In this document: piece by piece, positions 34,791-44,389 of the stretch
Numbering within the stretch: the stretch's first letter is position 1
Layout of the letters: each line of letters begins with the position of its first letter
DNA from: Ignavibacterium sp.
GTDB lineage: Bacteria > Bacteroidota > Ignavibacteria > Ignavibacteriales > Ignavibacteriaceae
DNA length: 46,048 bases
Direction: 5' to 3'
Assembly: GCA_020354005.1 (NCBI GenBank)
Contig: CP070637.1
Span: 2,304,199-2,350,246 of the forward strand
Made by a program: the position numbers and the translations under genes
Notes under the pieces: generated by a model
What the model saw: the letters and a program-made list of their open reading frames with translations, nothing else
Databases searched by the model: none
What the model was told of the DNA's origin: nothing

Positions 34791-35902
34791 TCAGTCAAAG
34801 TTTCATAAAATTTTTTAGCTTTCATTCCAATAGCAGGATAGCTCACGTTTGCAGAAAAAAAGTCCAAGGCTTTTTTAGATTCAACAGCCAAAGGACTATT
34901 AAACACTCTCTTTGCAGTTCCGTAGAATGATTTGATATCACCGCAATTCCATAACCCGCCAATCTGCCCGTTGTTTGTTATCATTCTGAACGATGGAATA
35001 TTGGTAACGATCGGGACAACACCGCAGGACATTGCCTCCACCAAACTATAACCAGAGCCCTCATAATGACTTCCCAATACAAAATAATCAGCACTGTTGT
35101 AGTAATCATCTAATTTAATATGATTTATAAATCCTAATAATTTTACAGAGTTTTTCAGCGATCCACTTTGATTAATTATTGAAGAAACTTGTTCTTTAAG
35201 TTTATCTTCAGAGTAAATCATATACAATTTTGCCTTAGGGAAATCCTGCAGTAATTTAGAAAATCCTTTAATAACTGTTATTGGATCTTTATTTTCATTT
35301 AATCTTCCTACCCACAATAAAATGGGCTCACCTACCATTCCTGATTTACTTCGAGCTTTAATTCTATTGCTGTATGTGAAATTGGATGAACTTTCCATTA
35401 TCTCAGCAACATTTTTTCCGCTAAAAACTGAATTTGTTTTTACCCAGTCATTATATATATCGTTGGATGTGAAAATAAATCCGTCAGCAGAAGAGCTTAG
35501 ATGCTTTAGAAAAAATCGTTTCAACCTTTTGTGTGGTATTTCTGCATGATGTTGAATTACTATTTTGGATGATGAATTCCTTTTTTTCAGTAGAAAAGCT
35601 TGGTAAGAATAAATAAAACTGTTCACATGAATAATATCATACTTATCATCTGAAATTTTACTATGAAATAAGGATGAATTTTGATAGCTCTTTAAATCAC
35701 TTCGTTTGCCATCCTTTATTAAACAATATTTAACACCTTCTTTTTCAAAAAAATAATCTTTACTAAAACGCTGGTACACATTTACATCAAGACCCAAATC
35801 CCTGAGTGACTTACACCATCCATAAATAGTCGGATATCTACTCAAATAATTGTCTACTAAGGTATCTATATCATAATAGTGATTTATGTATCCAATTTTC
35901 AT
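34784..35902 (-). CDS. Family 4 glycosyltransferase (minus strand)
   Basis: This 372-residue GT-B enzyme has IVIQHHAEIPHKRLKRFFL in the acceptor half. The donor half has LLWVGRLNENKDPITVIKGF at about 190-210 and SHYEGSGYSLVEAMSCGVVP near 275-295, whose E-x7-E is the GT4 nucleotide-sugar motif. It is convergent with the GT4 gene at 33662 and divergent from radical SAM gene 3, so it sits as a single inverted gene inside the plus-strand array. Its role is probably in the same glycoconjugate, but the substrate is unknown. Confidence 0.9.
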   Translation of the reverse strand: MKIGYINHYYDIDTLVDNYLSRYPTIYGWCKSLRDLGLDVNVYQRFSKDYFFEKEGVKYCLIKDGKRSDLKSYQNSSLFHSKISDDKYDIIHVNSFIYSYQAFLLKKRNSSSKIVIQHHAEIPHKRLKRFFLKHLSSSADGFIFTSNDIYNDWVKTNSVFSGKNVAEIMESSSNFTYSNRIKARSKSGMVGEPILLWVGRLNENKDPITVIKGFSKLLQDFPKAKLYMIYSEDKLKEQVSSIINQSGSLKNSVKLLGFINHIKLDDYYNSADYFVLGSHYEGSGYSLVEAMSCGVVPIVTNIPSFRMITNNGQIGGLWNCGDIKSFYGTAKRVFNSPLAVESKKALDFFSANVSYPAIGMKAKKFYETLTDK

Positions 35903-36074
35903 TGTGAATAAGTTAAATCTAAATGTTGTAACTAAAAAGAAGTTATCAAGTAATTTCGAAATAATAATCCCAATCAGTATGTTTCTCTCTCACAGTAACC
36001 TTATAATCCTTAGAAATCAAAGCAAAATTAAAGTAACTTGCATCTGAAATTATTCCCAAGAGAATGAAGGAAAA

Positions 36075-37586
36075 ATGAGTGAAGTAATTCTATTTAATCC
36101 AAGAAGTGCAAAGTCGAAACATAGAATCCCAAATTCTATTCTTCAGATTGGTGCTTCTATAGAGGGAAAATATGATTACGTTTTTGTGGATGGAAATTTA
36201 GAAAGTGATGCCTGGGTAAAACTCAAAGATATTCTTTCAAAGGGTAACACAAAATATTTTGGTTGCACGGTTATGCCCGGGTTACAGCTAAAGCAGGCTA
36301 TTTCTTTCACTAAACAAATTCGAAATGAAATTCCAGGTGTAATTAATATTTGGGGCGGTTACTTTCCAGCAAACCAATACCACAGTGTGCTGAATTCAGA
36401 TTATGTAGACTATATAATTAACGGACCGGGTGATGTTGCTTTCCCCTCTTTGCTTGATGCCTTAGGATCAGGAGATGACCCAAAATCAATAAAAAACTTA
36501 ATATTCAAAAAAAGTGGTCAAACAGTAATTACAGAAAAAGAAGCATTGCTTGATCAGGATTCACTTCCACTTCTTCCTTATAAAAAATTGAATGAGTTTT
36601 ATCAAATAAAAAATTATTTAGGTAAAACTTTTTTGGGTAACAAAACTGCTGCTTATCATTCAAGTATGGGCTGTCCTTTTACCTGCTCGTTTTGTGCGGT
36701 TGTTCCAATATATGAAGCACGATGGAAAGGTAAATCTGCTGAAAAAGTTTACGAGGATGTGAAATTCTTAAAAGACAAATTCGGAGCTGATGCAGTAGAA
36801 TTTCATGATAACAATTTTTTCGTTTCTGAAAATAGAACAGTTGAGTTTGCAGAACTAATTGAAGATGAAAAGATAAATTGGTGGGGGGAAGGAAGGATCG
36901 ATACAATTGATAAATATTCTGATGAGACTCTGAAATTAATGAAGGCTGCGGGATGCAAAATGATATTTTTTGGTGCTGAATCCAGCAATGATAGTGTCCT
37001 AAAACAAATGGATAAAGGTGGAACGCAAACGGGTGAACAAATAAAAAGGTTTGCAGCAAGGATGAAGAAATTCGATATCATTCCAGAATATTCGTTTGTG
37101 CTTGGTTTGCCTGCCGATTCTTCAAAAAAAATTCTGGCACAAATTGATAGTGATATTCAATTCATCAGGGAAATAAAAAAAATAAATCCTTTAACAGAAA
37201 TCATAATTTATGTCTATAGTCCGGTTCCAACAGAAAGTTCAGAGCTATATAATGAAGTATCCCAAAAAGGATTCAAATTTCCCGAGAAGTTAGAGGATTG
37301 GATAAGTACCGAATGGGAGAACTTCGATTTAAGAAAAAATCCGTTAACACCATGGTTAAATCCGAAGATGGTAAAGCGTATCCAAAATTTTGAAACTGTA
37401 CTGAATGCCTACTATCCGACTATATCCGATTTTAAACTAACTTCTTTTCAGAAAAAAGTTATGCGAGCGTTGTCTTCCTTCAGATATAAAAATGAATTAT
37501 ATCTTTTGCCGTACGAATTAAAAATTCCACAAAAGTTCTGGCTTAAATACCGTCAGCCGGAAGTTGAAGGCTTTTATACTGAATAG
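36075..37586 (+). CDS. B12-binding-type radical SAM protein 3
   Basis: This 503-residue protein has an N-terminal cobalamin-domain-like part (VILFNPRSAK, IWGGYFPANQY, YIINGPGDVAFP) and a radical SAM cluster motif HSSMGCPFTCSFC with C200, C204 and C207. MIFFGAESSNDSVLKQMDKGG and FVLGLPADS follow. It belongs to the same broad family as the two proteins upstream but is not a close paralogue; motif spacing and the N-terminus differ. The C-terminal 120 residues contain WLNPKMVKRIQNFETVLNAYYP, a region common in lipid- or hopanoid-modifying relatives. A methyltransferase gene follows within 25 bases. The modification is unknown. Confidence 0.9.
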   Translation: MSEVILFNPRSAKSKHRIPNSILQIGASIEGKYDYVFVDGNLESDAWVKLKDILSKGNTKYFGCTVMPGLQLKQAISFTKQIRNEIPGVINIWGGYFPANQYHSVLNSDYVDYIINGPGDVAFPSLLDALGSGDDPKSIKNLIFKKSGQTVITEKEALLDQDSLPLLPYKKLNEFYQIKNYLGKTFLGNKTAAYHSSMGCPFTCSFCAVVPIYEARWKGKSAEKVYEDVKFLKDKFGADAVEFHDNNFFVSENRTVEFAELIEDEKINWWGEGRIDTIDKYSDETLKLMKAAGCKMIFFGAESSNDSVLKQMDKGGTQTGEQIKRFAARMKKFDIIPEYSFVLGLPADSSKKILAQIDSDIQFIREIKKINPLTEIIIYVYSPVPTESSELYNEVSQKGFKFPEKLEDWISTEWENFDLRKNPLTPWLNPKMVKRIQNFETVLNAYYPTISDFKLTSFQKKVMRALSSFRYKNELYLLPYELKIPQKFWLKYRQPEVEGFYTE

Positions 37587-37610
37587 CATTTAGTTAAGGT
37601 TTAACAGTAA

Positions 37611-38267
37611 TTGAACATCCTTCAACCAATATCGCCTGTACTTATAAAGCTTGCTAAAGTCTACACGAGCAAACAAAGGGAATTTACATACAAAGATATC
37701 TCTGTAACTGTCTTGCCTGGTGTGTTTCATCCGGGATTGTTTATAAGCTCAAAGTTGTTGTTAGATTTTGTAGATAATTTAAATCTTAATAGCAAAAAGC
37801 TATTGGATCTTGGTGCTGGTTGTGGTGTCATATCAATACTCGCGGTAAAAAAAGGTGCAAATGTTTATGCTTCGGACATTAGTAATAAAGCTGTTGAAAA
37901 TATAAAGTTAAATTCTAACAAAAATAATACGAACATAAATGTAATTGCTTCCGATCTTTTCCAAAATATTCCAGAAATACAATTTGATTATATAATCATA
38001 AATCCACCCTACTATAGAAGAGATCCACCACAAGAAGAGGATTATGCATGGTATTGCGGGAGTAATTTTGAGTTTTATTCTTTGTTGTTTAGCTCTCTTT
38101 CAAAATATCTCCACGAGAACTCAATTGTTTATATGATTTTATCGGAAGTTTGTGATATTGAGGATATAAAAAGCATCGGCGAGGAAAATGGTTTTATCTG
38201 GAAATTGAAATTGAAAAAAAGAGTTTGGGGAGAGAAGAATTACATTTATAGTATTACAAAATCTTAA
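37611..38267 (+). CDS. HemK/PrmC-like SAM-dependent methyltransferase
   Basis: The 218-residue protein begins at TTG; no ATG or GTG upstream fits, and an AAGG lies about ten bases before. It has a GVFHPGLFISSKLLLDF segment at 37-53, motif I LLDLGAGCGVISILAVKKG at 64-82, ASDISNKAVENI at 87-98 and the NPPYY motif at 131-135. NPPY is typical of N-methyltransferases acting on amide or amino groups and on related small molecules. It is the third methyltransferase paired with a radical SAM gene here. The natural substrate could be a small molecule or a protein. Confidence 0.86.
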   Translation: MNILQPISPVLIKLAKVYTSKQREFTYKDISVTVLPGVFHPGLFISSKLLLDFVDNLNLNSKKLLDLGAGCGVISILAVKKGANVYASDISNKAVENIKLNSNKNNTNINVIASDLFQNIPEIQFDYIIINPPYYRRDPPQEEDYAWYCGSNFEFYSLLFSSLSKYLHENSIVYMILSEVCDIEDIKSIGEENGFIWKLKLKKRVWGEKNYIYSITKS

Positions 38268-38287
38268 ACTATCAATCATTTCGGTAA

Positions 38288-39334
38288 TTAAAATTTTGCA
38301 AAGGGTGAAAGATTCAGGGAACAAACACATTTTTTACAAATAGGATTTGTTGCCATATTCAAATTTTTTCTGAATAAAATAGATTCAGGCTTATTTATCA
38401 AAGTAGTTAAAGATGATTCCCTAATATCACCCATCACAGAATGAAAGAAACAGGGGCGAACTTTTCCATCAGCTTCTATAACGGCAGAGACCCACGGTGC
38501 ATTGCATGTAACAGTTGGAAAATCACACAATCCATGAAAGGCTGCATAATAATTATAAAACCCACGCAATTTATTGGGCGATTCAGCAATAAATCCATTC
38601 TTGAAATCCATCGAATGTGTTTTGATAAGCTTTTCAATTATCTGTTTGAACTGATCAACTTCTTCTAAAGATAATTTTATTTCGTTTACTTTCCCCTCAT
38701 CCCATAAATTTGGGCGATTAAACGCTTCTGTTGAAACATCTGCATTTAAAAAACTTATTTGATCCAAACCAATTTTATGCGAGGCATCTACAATGTTTGG
38801 TAGATCCATAAAATTTTCTCTTTGAACGACACATCTTGCAGTAACACGGTAATTCTTCTTAAGATTTTTTAGCACCTGAACACCTTCCTTTAATTTGTTA
38901 AAAGCATCAGGGATGTTTCTTATTTTATCGTGTATTTCTTTAGAACCATCAAGGGAAACAATTATCTCATTAGTATTAGCAATTATCTGCTTCGAATATT
39001 TTTTTAACAATAAACCAGTTGATAGAATTGAGATTTTGATCTTATTGGAACGAAGAATTTCACAAAGACTGAAAAAATTTGCATGCATCAAAGCTTCACC
39101 ACCTGACATAACAACAAGCCTTGTTTTAAGCTGCAGTAACGAATTTAATAATTTCTCAATATCGCTTTCTTCTAGCTGCTGAACATTATTATTCCCTTTC
39201 CAAATGTCACACATTATGCACCGGCAGTTACACCTGCTGTGAAGCATCAAAATTACAATCGGCAAAGAGTATATTCGACTGGTTTTTAGTGTTAAAAATC
39301 TTTTTATAATATCTCTCGGAAAGAATCTTTTCAT
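38288..39334 (-). CDS. Radical SAM protein with SPASM-like C-terminus
   Basis: This 348-residue protein has the cluster motif HSRCNCRCIMCDIW with C35, C39 and C42. VVMSGGEALMHANFF is the SAM-binding GGE region and EIIVSLDGSKEIHDKIR is typical of the family. The C-terminal third has TCNAPWVSAVIEADGKVRPC and PICKKCVC, the cysteine pattern of a SPASM/Twitch domain that holds extra iron-sulphur clusters. SPASM enzymes modify peptides, proteins or sugars. It is convergent with the methyltransferase (gap 20 bases) and not obviously part of its operon. No short precursor peptide was found next to it. Confidence 0.9.
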   Translation of the reverse strand: MKRFFPRDIIKRFLTLKTSRIYSLPIVILMLHSRCNCRCIMCDIWKGNNNVQQLEESDIEKLLNSLLQLKTRLVVMSGGEALMHANFFSLCEILRSNKIKISILSTGLLLKKYSKQIIANTNEIIVSLDGSKEIHDKIRNIPDAFNKLKEGVQVLKNLKKNYRVTARCVVQRENFMDLPNIVDASHKIGLDQISFLNADVSTEAFNRPNLWDEGKVNEIKLSLEEVDQFKQIIEKLIKTHSMDFKNGFIAESPNKLRGFYNYYAAFHGLCDFPTVTCNAPWVSAVIEADGKVRPCFFHSVMGDIRESSLTTLINKPESILFRKNLNMATNPICKKCVCSLNLSPFAKF

Positions 39335-39502
39335 ATTTTGTTTATACTATTTGTAAACACTTTTCTTTTTAAGAAAGCGGAATTTATATTGCCGATGAAA
39401 TTAAATAATTACAGATAGCTTTTAATTAAAAGTGGTTCATTAAAATATTTACCGGAACTAAATAAAAGATACTAATATTAATTTTAGTAATTCAAACTAA
39501 CA

Positions 39503-40927
39503 TTGGATAACACGAAAGATTTAAAAAATAATTTCTTTTTCTATGTCTGGATTATTTTCCTTATTCTCCTGATTGCTTATTCAGTGTATATTTTCTTTTC
39601 AGCAGATGGATTAGCATTAAACTTAAAACCACACACCGATAGTATTGTTGGCTATGTATCATTCAAGATGATTCTGGGATTATATTTTTTTATAGCCGTT
39701 TTCAACATTAGAAGGATTAAAGATAAAAAAGCTTGGCTCTGGATTATTCTAAGTGTTGGACTGATTACCAGAATAATTCTTATCCCATCTCAACCGGTAT
39801 TAGAGGATGATTACTATCGATATTTATGGGATGGTGCTGTTACCGCTAACGGAATTAATCCTTATTTGTACAGTCCGCTGGATGCAATGGAACATACAGA
39901 GACAGACGTTCCGAAAAAACTATTCGAACTATCAGATGAATCAGGTGAAATTATAAAAAACATTAATCATCCACATATTAGAACTATCTATCCAGTTTTA
40001 TCTCAGCTTGTTTTTGCAGCTGCCTATTTAACATCACCATGGGAGTACTGGAGTTGGAAATTATACTTACTGTTATTTGAAGTTATTCTTCTTATATTAT
40101 TAATTAAAACATTAACGCATCTCAAACTGCCGGTAATATTTATATCCCTCTATTGGCTAAACCCGATTGTAATACATGAATTTTTTAATGCTGCACATAT
40201 GGATCTGCTTGCCATTCTATTTGTAATTTTAGCACTTTATTTATTTGTTAAATACAAATCAATTTATGCGTTTGTAATTTTGGCCCTGGCAGTTGGATTT
40301 AAATTATGGCCGCTTGTTCTACTTCCATTACTTTTAAGAAGCTATTGTGATGATAAAAAGCAAATATTAAGATATCTCGGATTATTTTTGGGAATTGTGA
40401 TTGTTCTTTTTATTCCGGTTTTGCTAAGCCAACTTGATGAAAGTCTTGGGTTTATAATTTATGCAAGCAAGTGGATTAACAATGCAGCATTCTACACAAT
40501 CTTTAAATGGCTAATCCAACAAATAGTTTCTATACTAAGCATAAGTGTCAGCCAGATTGGATTCATCAATAGAATTGGAATAGTCGTTCTCTTTTTAATT
40601 TGTACTTATTTTATTATTAGACAGGTCCCCGAAAATCAATTACAATTTTATAAAAAGGCGTTTCTCATTGTAGCTGTACTTTATTTGATAAGTCCCACGC
40701 AATTTCCCTGGTATTACACCTGGATGGTTCCCTTTCTCGCTGTTCGTCCAATGCTTTCACAACTTCTTTATCCATTATTACTACCATTATATCAACTTAC
40801 ATATTTAGCAGATTATATTATATATATCGAACATATACCAATTTTGATTTTATTCTTGTTAGAACTGAAGGGATATATTTGGAAAGATTGGTTTGGAAAT
40901 TTAGAGGCAAACCTCATAAAATCTTAG
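39503..40927 (+). CDS. Polytopic GT-C-like membrane glycosyltransferase
   Basis: This 474-residue, strongly hydrophobic protein has about ten or more predicted membrane helices. The TTG start is the only reasonable one in frame. The loop after the second helix contains LEDDYYRYLWDGAVTANGINPY, with an acidic pair as in GT-C enzymes that use polyprenyl-phosphate sugars. YPVLSQLVFAAAYL and EFFNAAHMDLLAI follow, resembling GT87/mannosyltransferase-type proteins. It probably adds a sugar to a lipid or glycan on the outer face of the membrane, using a polyprenyl-phosphate donor. It closes the radical SAM/glycosyltransferase region. Family placement within GT-C is uncertain. Confidence 0.83.
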   Translation: MDNTKDLKNNFFFYVWIIFLILLIAYSVYIFFSADGLALNLKPHTDSIVGYVSFKMILGLYFFIAVFNIRRIKDKKAWLWIILSVGLITRIILIPSQPVLEDDYYRYLWDGAVTANGINPYLYSPLDAMEHTETDVPKKLFELSDESGEIIKNINHPHIRTIYPVLSQLVFAAAYLTSPWEYWSWKLYLLLFEVILLILLIKTLTHLKLPVIFISLYWLNPIVIHEFFNAAHMDLLAILFVILALYLFVKYKSIYAFVILALAVGFKLWPLVLLPLLLRSYCDDKKQILRYLGLFLGIVIVLFIPVLLSQLDESLGFIIYASKWINNAAFYTIFKWLIQQIVSILSISVSQIGFINRIGIVVLFLICTYFIIRQVPENQLQFYKKAFLIVAVLYLISPTQFPWYYTWMVPFLAVRPMLSQLLYPLLLPLYQLTYLADYIIYIEHIPILILFLLELKGYIWKDWFGNLEANLIKS

Positions 40928-40928
40928 T

Positions 40929-40944
40929 CATAATAATTATTATG
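40929..40944. repeat. Perfect 16-base AT-rich palindrome
   Basis: CATAATAATTATTATG is a perfect palindrome starting one base after the stop of the membrane glycosyltransferase. It has no loop in the hairpin sense and no T run. It could be a weak end-of-transcript structure or an operator, or chance in AT-rich DNA. The rest of 40945-41158 shows no gene; it should contain the promoter of the sensor kinase. Confidence 0.3.
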
Positions 40945-41158
40945 TGTGGCTCAAATAATTAATTGTTTTAAAGATATTGATGTAAAAATCCCTCCTCATT
41001 AAATAAATTCAAGAAATAAGTACCACTCTTCTTTTTAGTTCCAATGAGGAAAACCCAATTATGTAGAATTCCAGAATATTTTATTGTATTATGATATTCT
41101 CTATAAACCAAGCTGATAATGTTTTATTTTTAGATGTGTTGATTATTTCGATTTCAAA

Positions 41159-44100
41159 ATGAATTATTTCAAAACCATAGCTATTTTTTTTATTACCATC
41201 AATGTGTTTGCTGCATCGAACCAATATATTTTCAGGCAGCTTACCGTTGATGATGGACTCTCCCAAAGCACTGTGTTTGCTACTTTGCAGGACAGTCAAG
41301 GATATATGTGGTTTGGAACAATTGATGGATTAAACAGATACGATGGTTACAATTTTATGGTGTTCACAAATAATCCATCTGATTCTACGACTATTTCTGA
41401 TAATGTTATTACTAGCATATTCGAAGACAGCCGGAAGCAATTATGGGTGGGGACAGTTAATGGCTATATAAATAAATTTAATTTGAACACCGAAACTTTT
41501 GACCGCTACTTTGTAAGAGACTTTTTTGAAGTTGAGCTCGCTCCTCCGGGTGGCTACCATGAATATCCGTTGGCATTTTCCCGTAACATGAATATATCAA
41601 TAAGTTCAATTACAGAGGATCAGCAAGGATATTTATGGATCGGAACCTGGGGCAATGGGGTGATCAGGTTCGATCCTATAAACAAAACAGCGATCCACCT
41701 TTATAAAAGAATTGATGATAAAAGCAGCATAAGTTTCAACCGGATTACACGAGTGTTAGCTTCAAGAGACGGGACCATCTGGATAGGAACTTTTGGCAAT
41801 GGTCTAAATAACCTTGAGATATCTGATCCATCGAAAAGTGAACAAAATTTTTATCATGTTACTCATTATAAAAATACAGATGATAATTCAAATAGTCTTT
41901 CAGATGATAGAATAATCTCATTATTTGAAGATCCTGATAAAACGATTTGGGTGGGAACTTATTCCGGCGGCCTGAATCAACTAAACTACGACCAACGTAA
42001 CTTAACTGGTCATGAAGCAAAATTTATAAATTACAGAAAGATTGAAAAAACAAATAACTGCCTTTGTAACAATACTGTCATGGATATTGTCATGGACAAC
42101 TCTGGATATTTGTGGCTTGGTACATTTGGTGGTGGAGTTGATAGATTTGATAAAAAGACAGGAAACTTCATTCACCTTTTCAAAGATCCTACAGATCCAT
42201 CTTCATTACCTGAGAACGATATACTTTCTCTAGCTGTTGATAGATCAGGTATTCTTTGGGTTGGTTCACATATTGGTGAGGGAGTTACTTTAGTAAGGGA
42301 AAACAGGGCAAAGATTAGTCATTTAAAAAAAGTACCCGGTAATCCAAACAGCTTGAATGATGATGTGGTCTGGTCAATTCTTGATGATGATAATGGTAAC
42401 TTGTGGATAGGAACTTATAGCGGAGGATTAAATCGATATAACTACAGAACTGGAAGGTTCAAAGCATTTCAGCACAATCCAGGTAATTTAAACACACTTA
42501 GTGATGATCATGTAAGGGTTATACGAAAAGACAGATTTAATAATCTGTGGATAGGAACGTATTATGGTGGTGTTAATAAATTTAATACACGAACTGGTCA
42601 GTTCACGCGTTATATCCACAACAAAGATGATCCGGGATCAATATCGGGAAATCAGATTCAGGATATCTTTATTGAATCCGATTCCGTAATTTGGGTAGCT
42701 ACTTTTGGCAGTGGGTTAAATAAACTTACTTTCAATGAAAACTCTTCAGTAAGTGAGCCGATAATTACAATTTACCTGAACAACCCGGTTGATACAACAT
42801 CAATCAGTGATGACCGGACATACAATATTTTTAAAGATAGTAATGGTAATTTGTGGATTGGGACTTATGGCGGCGGCCTGAATAAAATGAATATAATTAC
42901 TGGAAAATTCACACAATATAGAAATGAGCCCGGTAATCCATACTCGCTGAGTGATAACAGAGTAGTGTCAATTATTGAGGACTCAAATCAGATACTCTGG
43001 CTTGGTACATCCGGTGGTGGTTTGAATAAATTCAACAGGGAACTAAATACGTTCACACATTACTCTCAGAACAAAGGACTAACAAGTTCTGTTGTTTACG
43101 GTATTCTCGAAGATGATGCAATGAATTTATGGATGAGTACGGATAACGGTATTTTCAAATTTGATATTAATAAGGATAGTTTCACTCACTTTGATCTTGA
43201 AGACGGGCTGCAAAGCCTGGAATTTAATGGAGGATCTTATTTTAAGGATAAATCAGGCAGGATGTATTTCGGTGGTATAAACGGATTAAATATTTTCTAT
43301 CCGGACAGCATAAGAACAAATATGTTTGTACCACCTATTGTAATTACTTCGATAACAGTTCTTAACAATCGAATTAAGGGCGACGCGTCTGAAATAATAT
43401 TAACACACGACCAGAATTTTATTTCCTTTGAATTTTCGGCATTAGATTACACAAATCCAAAATATAATCATTACGCTTTTAGACTGGAAGGACTTGATGA
43501 TGCGTGGAACTATGGTGATGCAAAAAGAAGAATCGCAAACTATATAAATCTTCCTGCAGGAGATTATACTTTTCATGTTACCGGTACAAACTCTGACGGC
43601 TTATGGAACAAGAGCGGAACATCGTTACTAATTACTATTACTCCTCCATTCTGGCAAACATGGTGGTTTATTACCTTAATGGTAATACTGGTGGGTGCAA
43701 TCATTTATTATTTGAGCACCATAAGAATAAAACAACAACTGGCTATAGAAAAAATAAAAACAAGGTTAGCAGCAGATCTTCATGATAATGTGGGTGCCAG
43801 TCTAACTGAAATATCAATTTTAAGTGAAGTTGCAGTGCATAAATCAAATAACGATGGTGATGTTAAAGAACTAACAGGCATAAGTGATATAGCAAGACAA
43901 TTAGTCGATACTATGAGTGATATTGTATTTGTTGTAAATCCGGAAAGAGATTCACTATACGATTTAATTATAAAGCTTAAAGATTCATATAATGAATTTC
44001 TGCAATCGGTGGGAATATCTTTTAAAGTAAAGAACATTGATAAAACGAACGATATAAAGCTTCCGATGGAGTATAAACAAAATCTTCTGCTTATTTTTAA

Positions 44101-44380
44101 AGAAGGAATAAATAACGCAATAAAACACAGCAGCTGTAATAAGATTGTGCTCGAAGCAAATATTAGGGGTGACGTGATTGAAATGATTTTAAGTGATGAT
44201 GGTATTGGCTTTGATGAACTGAATTCAGGTGCCGGTAACGGATTAAGAAATATGGAAACAAGAGCCGACAAAATTAATGGAAAAATGATATGGCTCTCAT
44301 CAGTTGAGACTGGCACAGTAATCCGGTTTATTGGGAAAATCAGTCGGTTTAATAAATTAAAATCTTTATTAAATGTTTAG
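41159..44380 (+). CDS. Two-component sensor kinase with 14 propeller repeats
   Basis: This 1073-residue sensor has a signal peptide (FKTIAIFFITINVFAAS). Fourteen Reg_prop-type repeats follow, each with a W(I/V/L)GT..GG(L/V)N(K/R)(F/Y)-like strand, to about residue 720. A Y_Y_Y domain lies at about 740-825 (FRLEGLDDAWNYG, AGDYTFHVTGTNSDG), then one membrane helix at about 833-853 and a HisKA_3 box LAADLHDNVGASLTE with the phospho-acceptor H875. A HATPase domain has KEGINNAIKHS, SDDGIGFDE and GNGLRNMETRA. It senses an extracellular, probably carbohydrate-related, ligand and phosphorylates the response regulator encoded ten bases downstream. Unlike hybrid HTCS proteins of Bacteroides it has no receiver or AraC domain. 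The kinase is NarX/DesK-like. Confidence 0.94.
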   Translation: MNYFKTIAIFFITINVFAASNQYIFRQLTVDDGLSQSTVFATLQDSQGYMWFGTIDGLNRYDGYNFMVFTNNPSDSTTISDNVITSIFEDSRKQLWVGTVNGYINKFNLNTETFDRYFVRDFFEVELAPPGGYHEYPLAFSRNMNISISSITEDQQGYLWIGTWGNGVIRFDPINKTAIHLYKRIDDKSSISFNRITRVLASRDGTIWIGTFGNGLNNLEISDPSKSEQNFYHVTHYKNTDDNSNSLSDDRIISLFEDPDKTIWVGTYSGGLNQLNYDQRNLTGHEAKFINYRKIEKTNNCLCNNTVMDIVMDNSGYLWLGTFGGGVDRFDKKTGNFIHLFKDPTDPSSLPENDILSLAVDRSGILWVGSHIGEGVTLVRENRAKISHLKKVPGNPNSLNDDVVWSILDDDNGNLWIGTYSGGLNRYNYRTGRFKAFQHNPGNLNTLSDDHVRVIRKDRFNNLWIGTYYGGVNKFNTRTGQFTRYIHNKDDPGSISGNQIQDIFIESDSVIWVATFGSGLNKLTFNENSSVSEPIITIYLNNPVDTTSISDDRTYNIFKDSNGNLWIGTYGGGLNKMNIITGKFTQYRNEPGNPYSLSDNRVVSIIEDSNQILWLGTSGGGLNKFNRELNTFTHYSQNKGLTSSVVYGILEDDAMNLWMSTDNGIFKFDINKDSFTHFDLEDGLQSLEFNGGSYFKDKSGRMYFGGINGLNIFYPDSIRTNMFVPPIVITSITVLNNRIKGDASEIILTHDQNFISFEFSALDYTNPKYNHYAFRLEGLDDAWNYGDAKRRIANYINLPAGDYTFHVTGTNSDGLWNKSGTSLLITITPPFWQTWWFITLMVILVGAIIYYLSTIRIKQQLAIEKIKTRLAADLHDNVGASLTEISILSEVAVHKSNNDGDVKELTGISDIARQLVDTMSDIVFVVNPERDSLYDLIIKLKDSYNEFLQSVGISFKVKNIDKTNDIKLPMEYKQNLLLIFKEGINNAIKHSSCNKIVLEANIRGDVIEMILSDDGIGFDELNSGAGNGLRNMETRADKINGKMIWLSSVETGTVIRFIGKISRFNKLKSLLNV

Positions 44381-44389
44381 CATAACACG

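Noticed and set aside
36679-37081. Two antisense frames of 92 and 126 codons
   Set aside because: Both overlap radical SAM protein 3, whose cluster motif and GAESS segment are on the plus strand.
41081-41299. A 72-codon minus-strand frame at the start of the sensor kinase
   Set aside because: It overlaps the kinase signal peptide and first propeller strand, and has no ribosome site or recognisable product.
43780-44316. A 178-codon open frame antisense to the sensor kinase
   Set aside because: It lies wholly within the kinase catalytic region, which carries clear H, N and G boxes on the plus strand. The antisense product has a serine/isoleucine-rich composition typical of a mirror of coding DNA.
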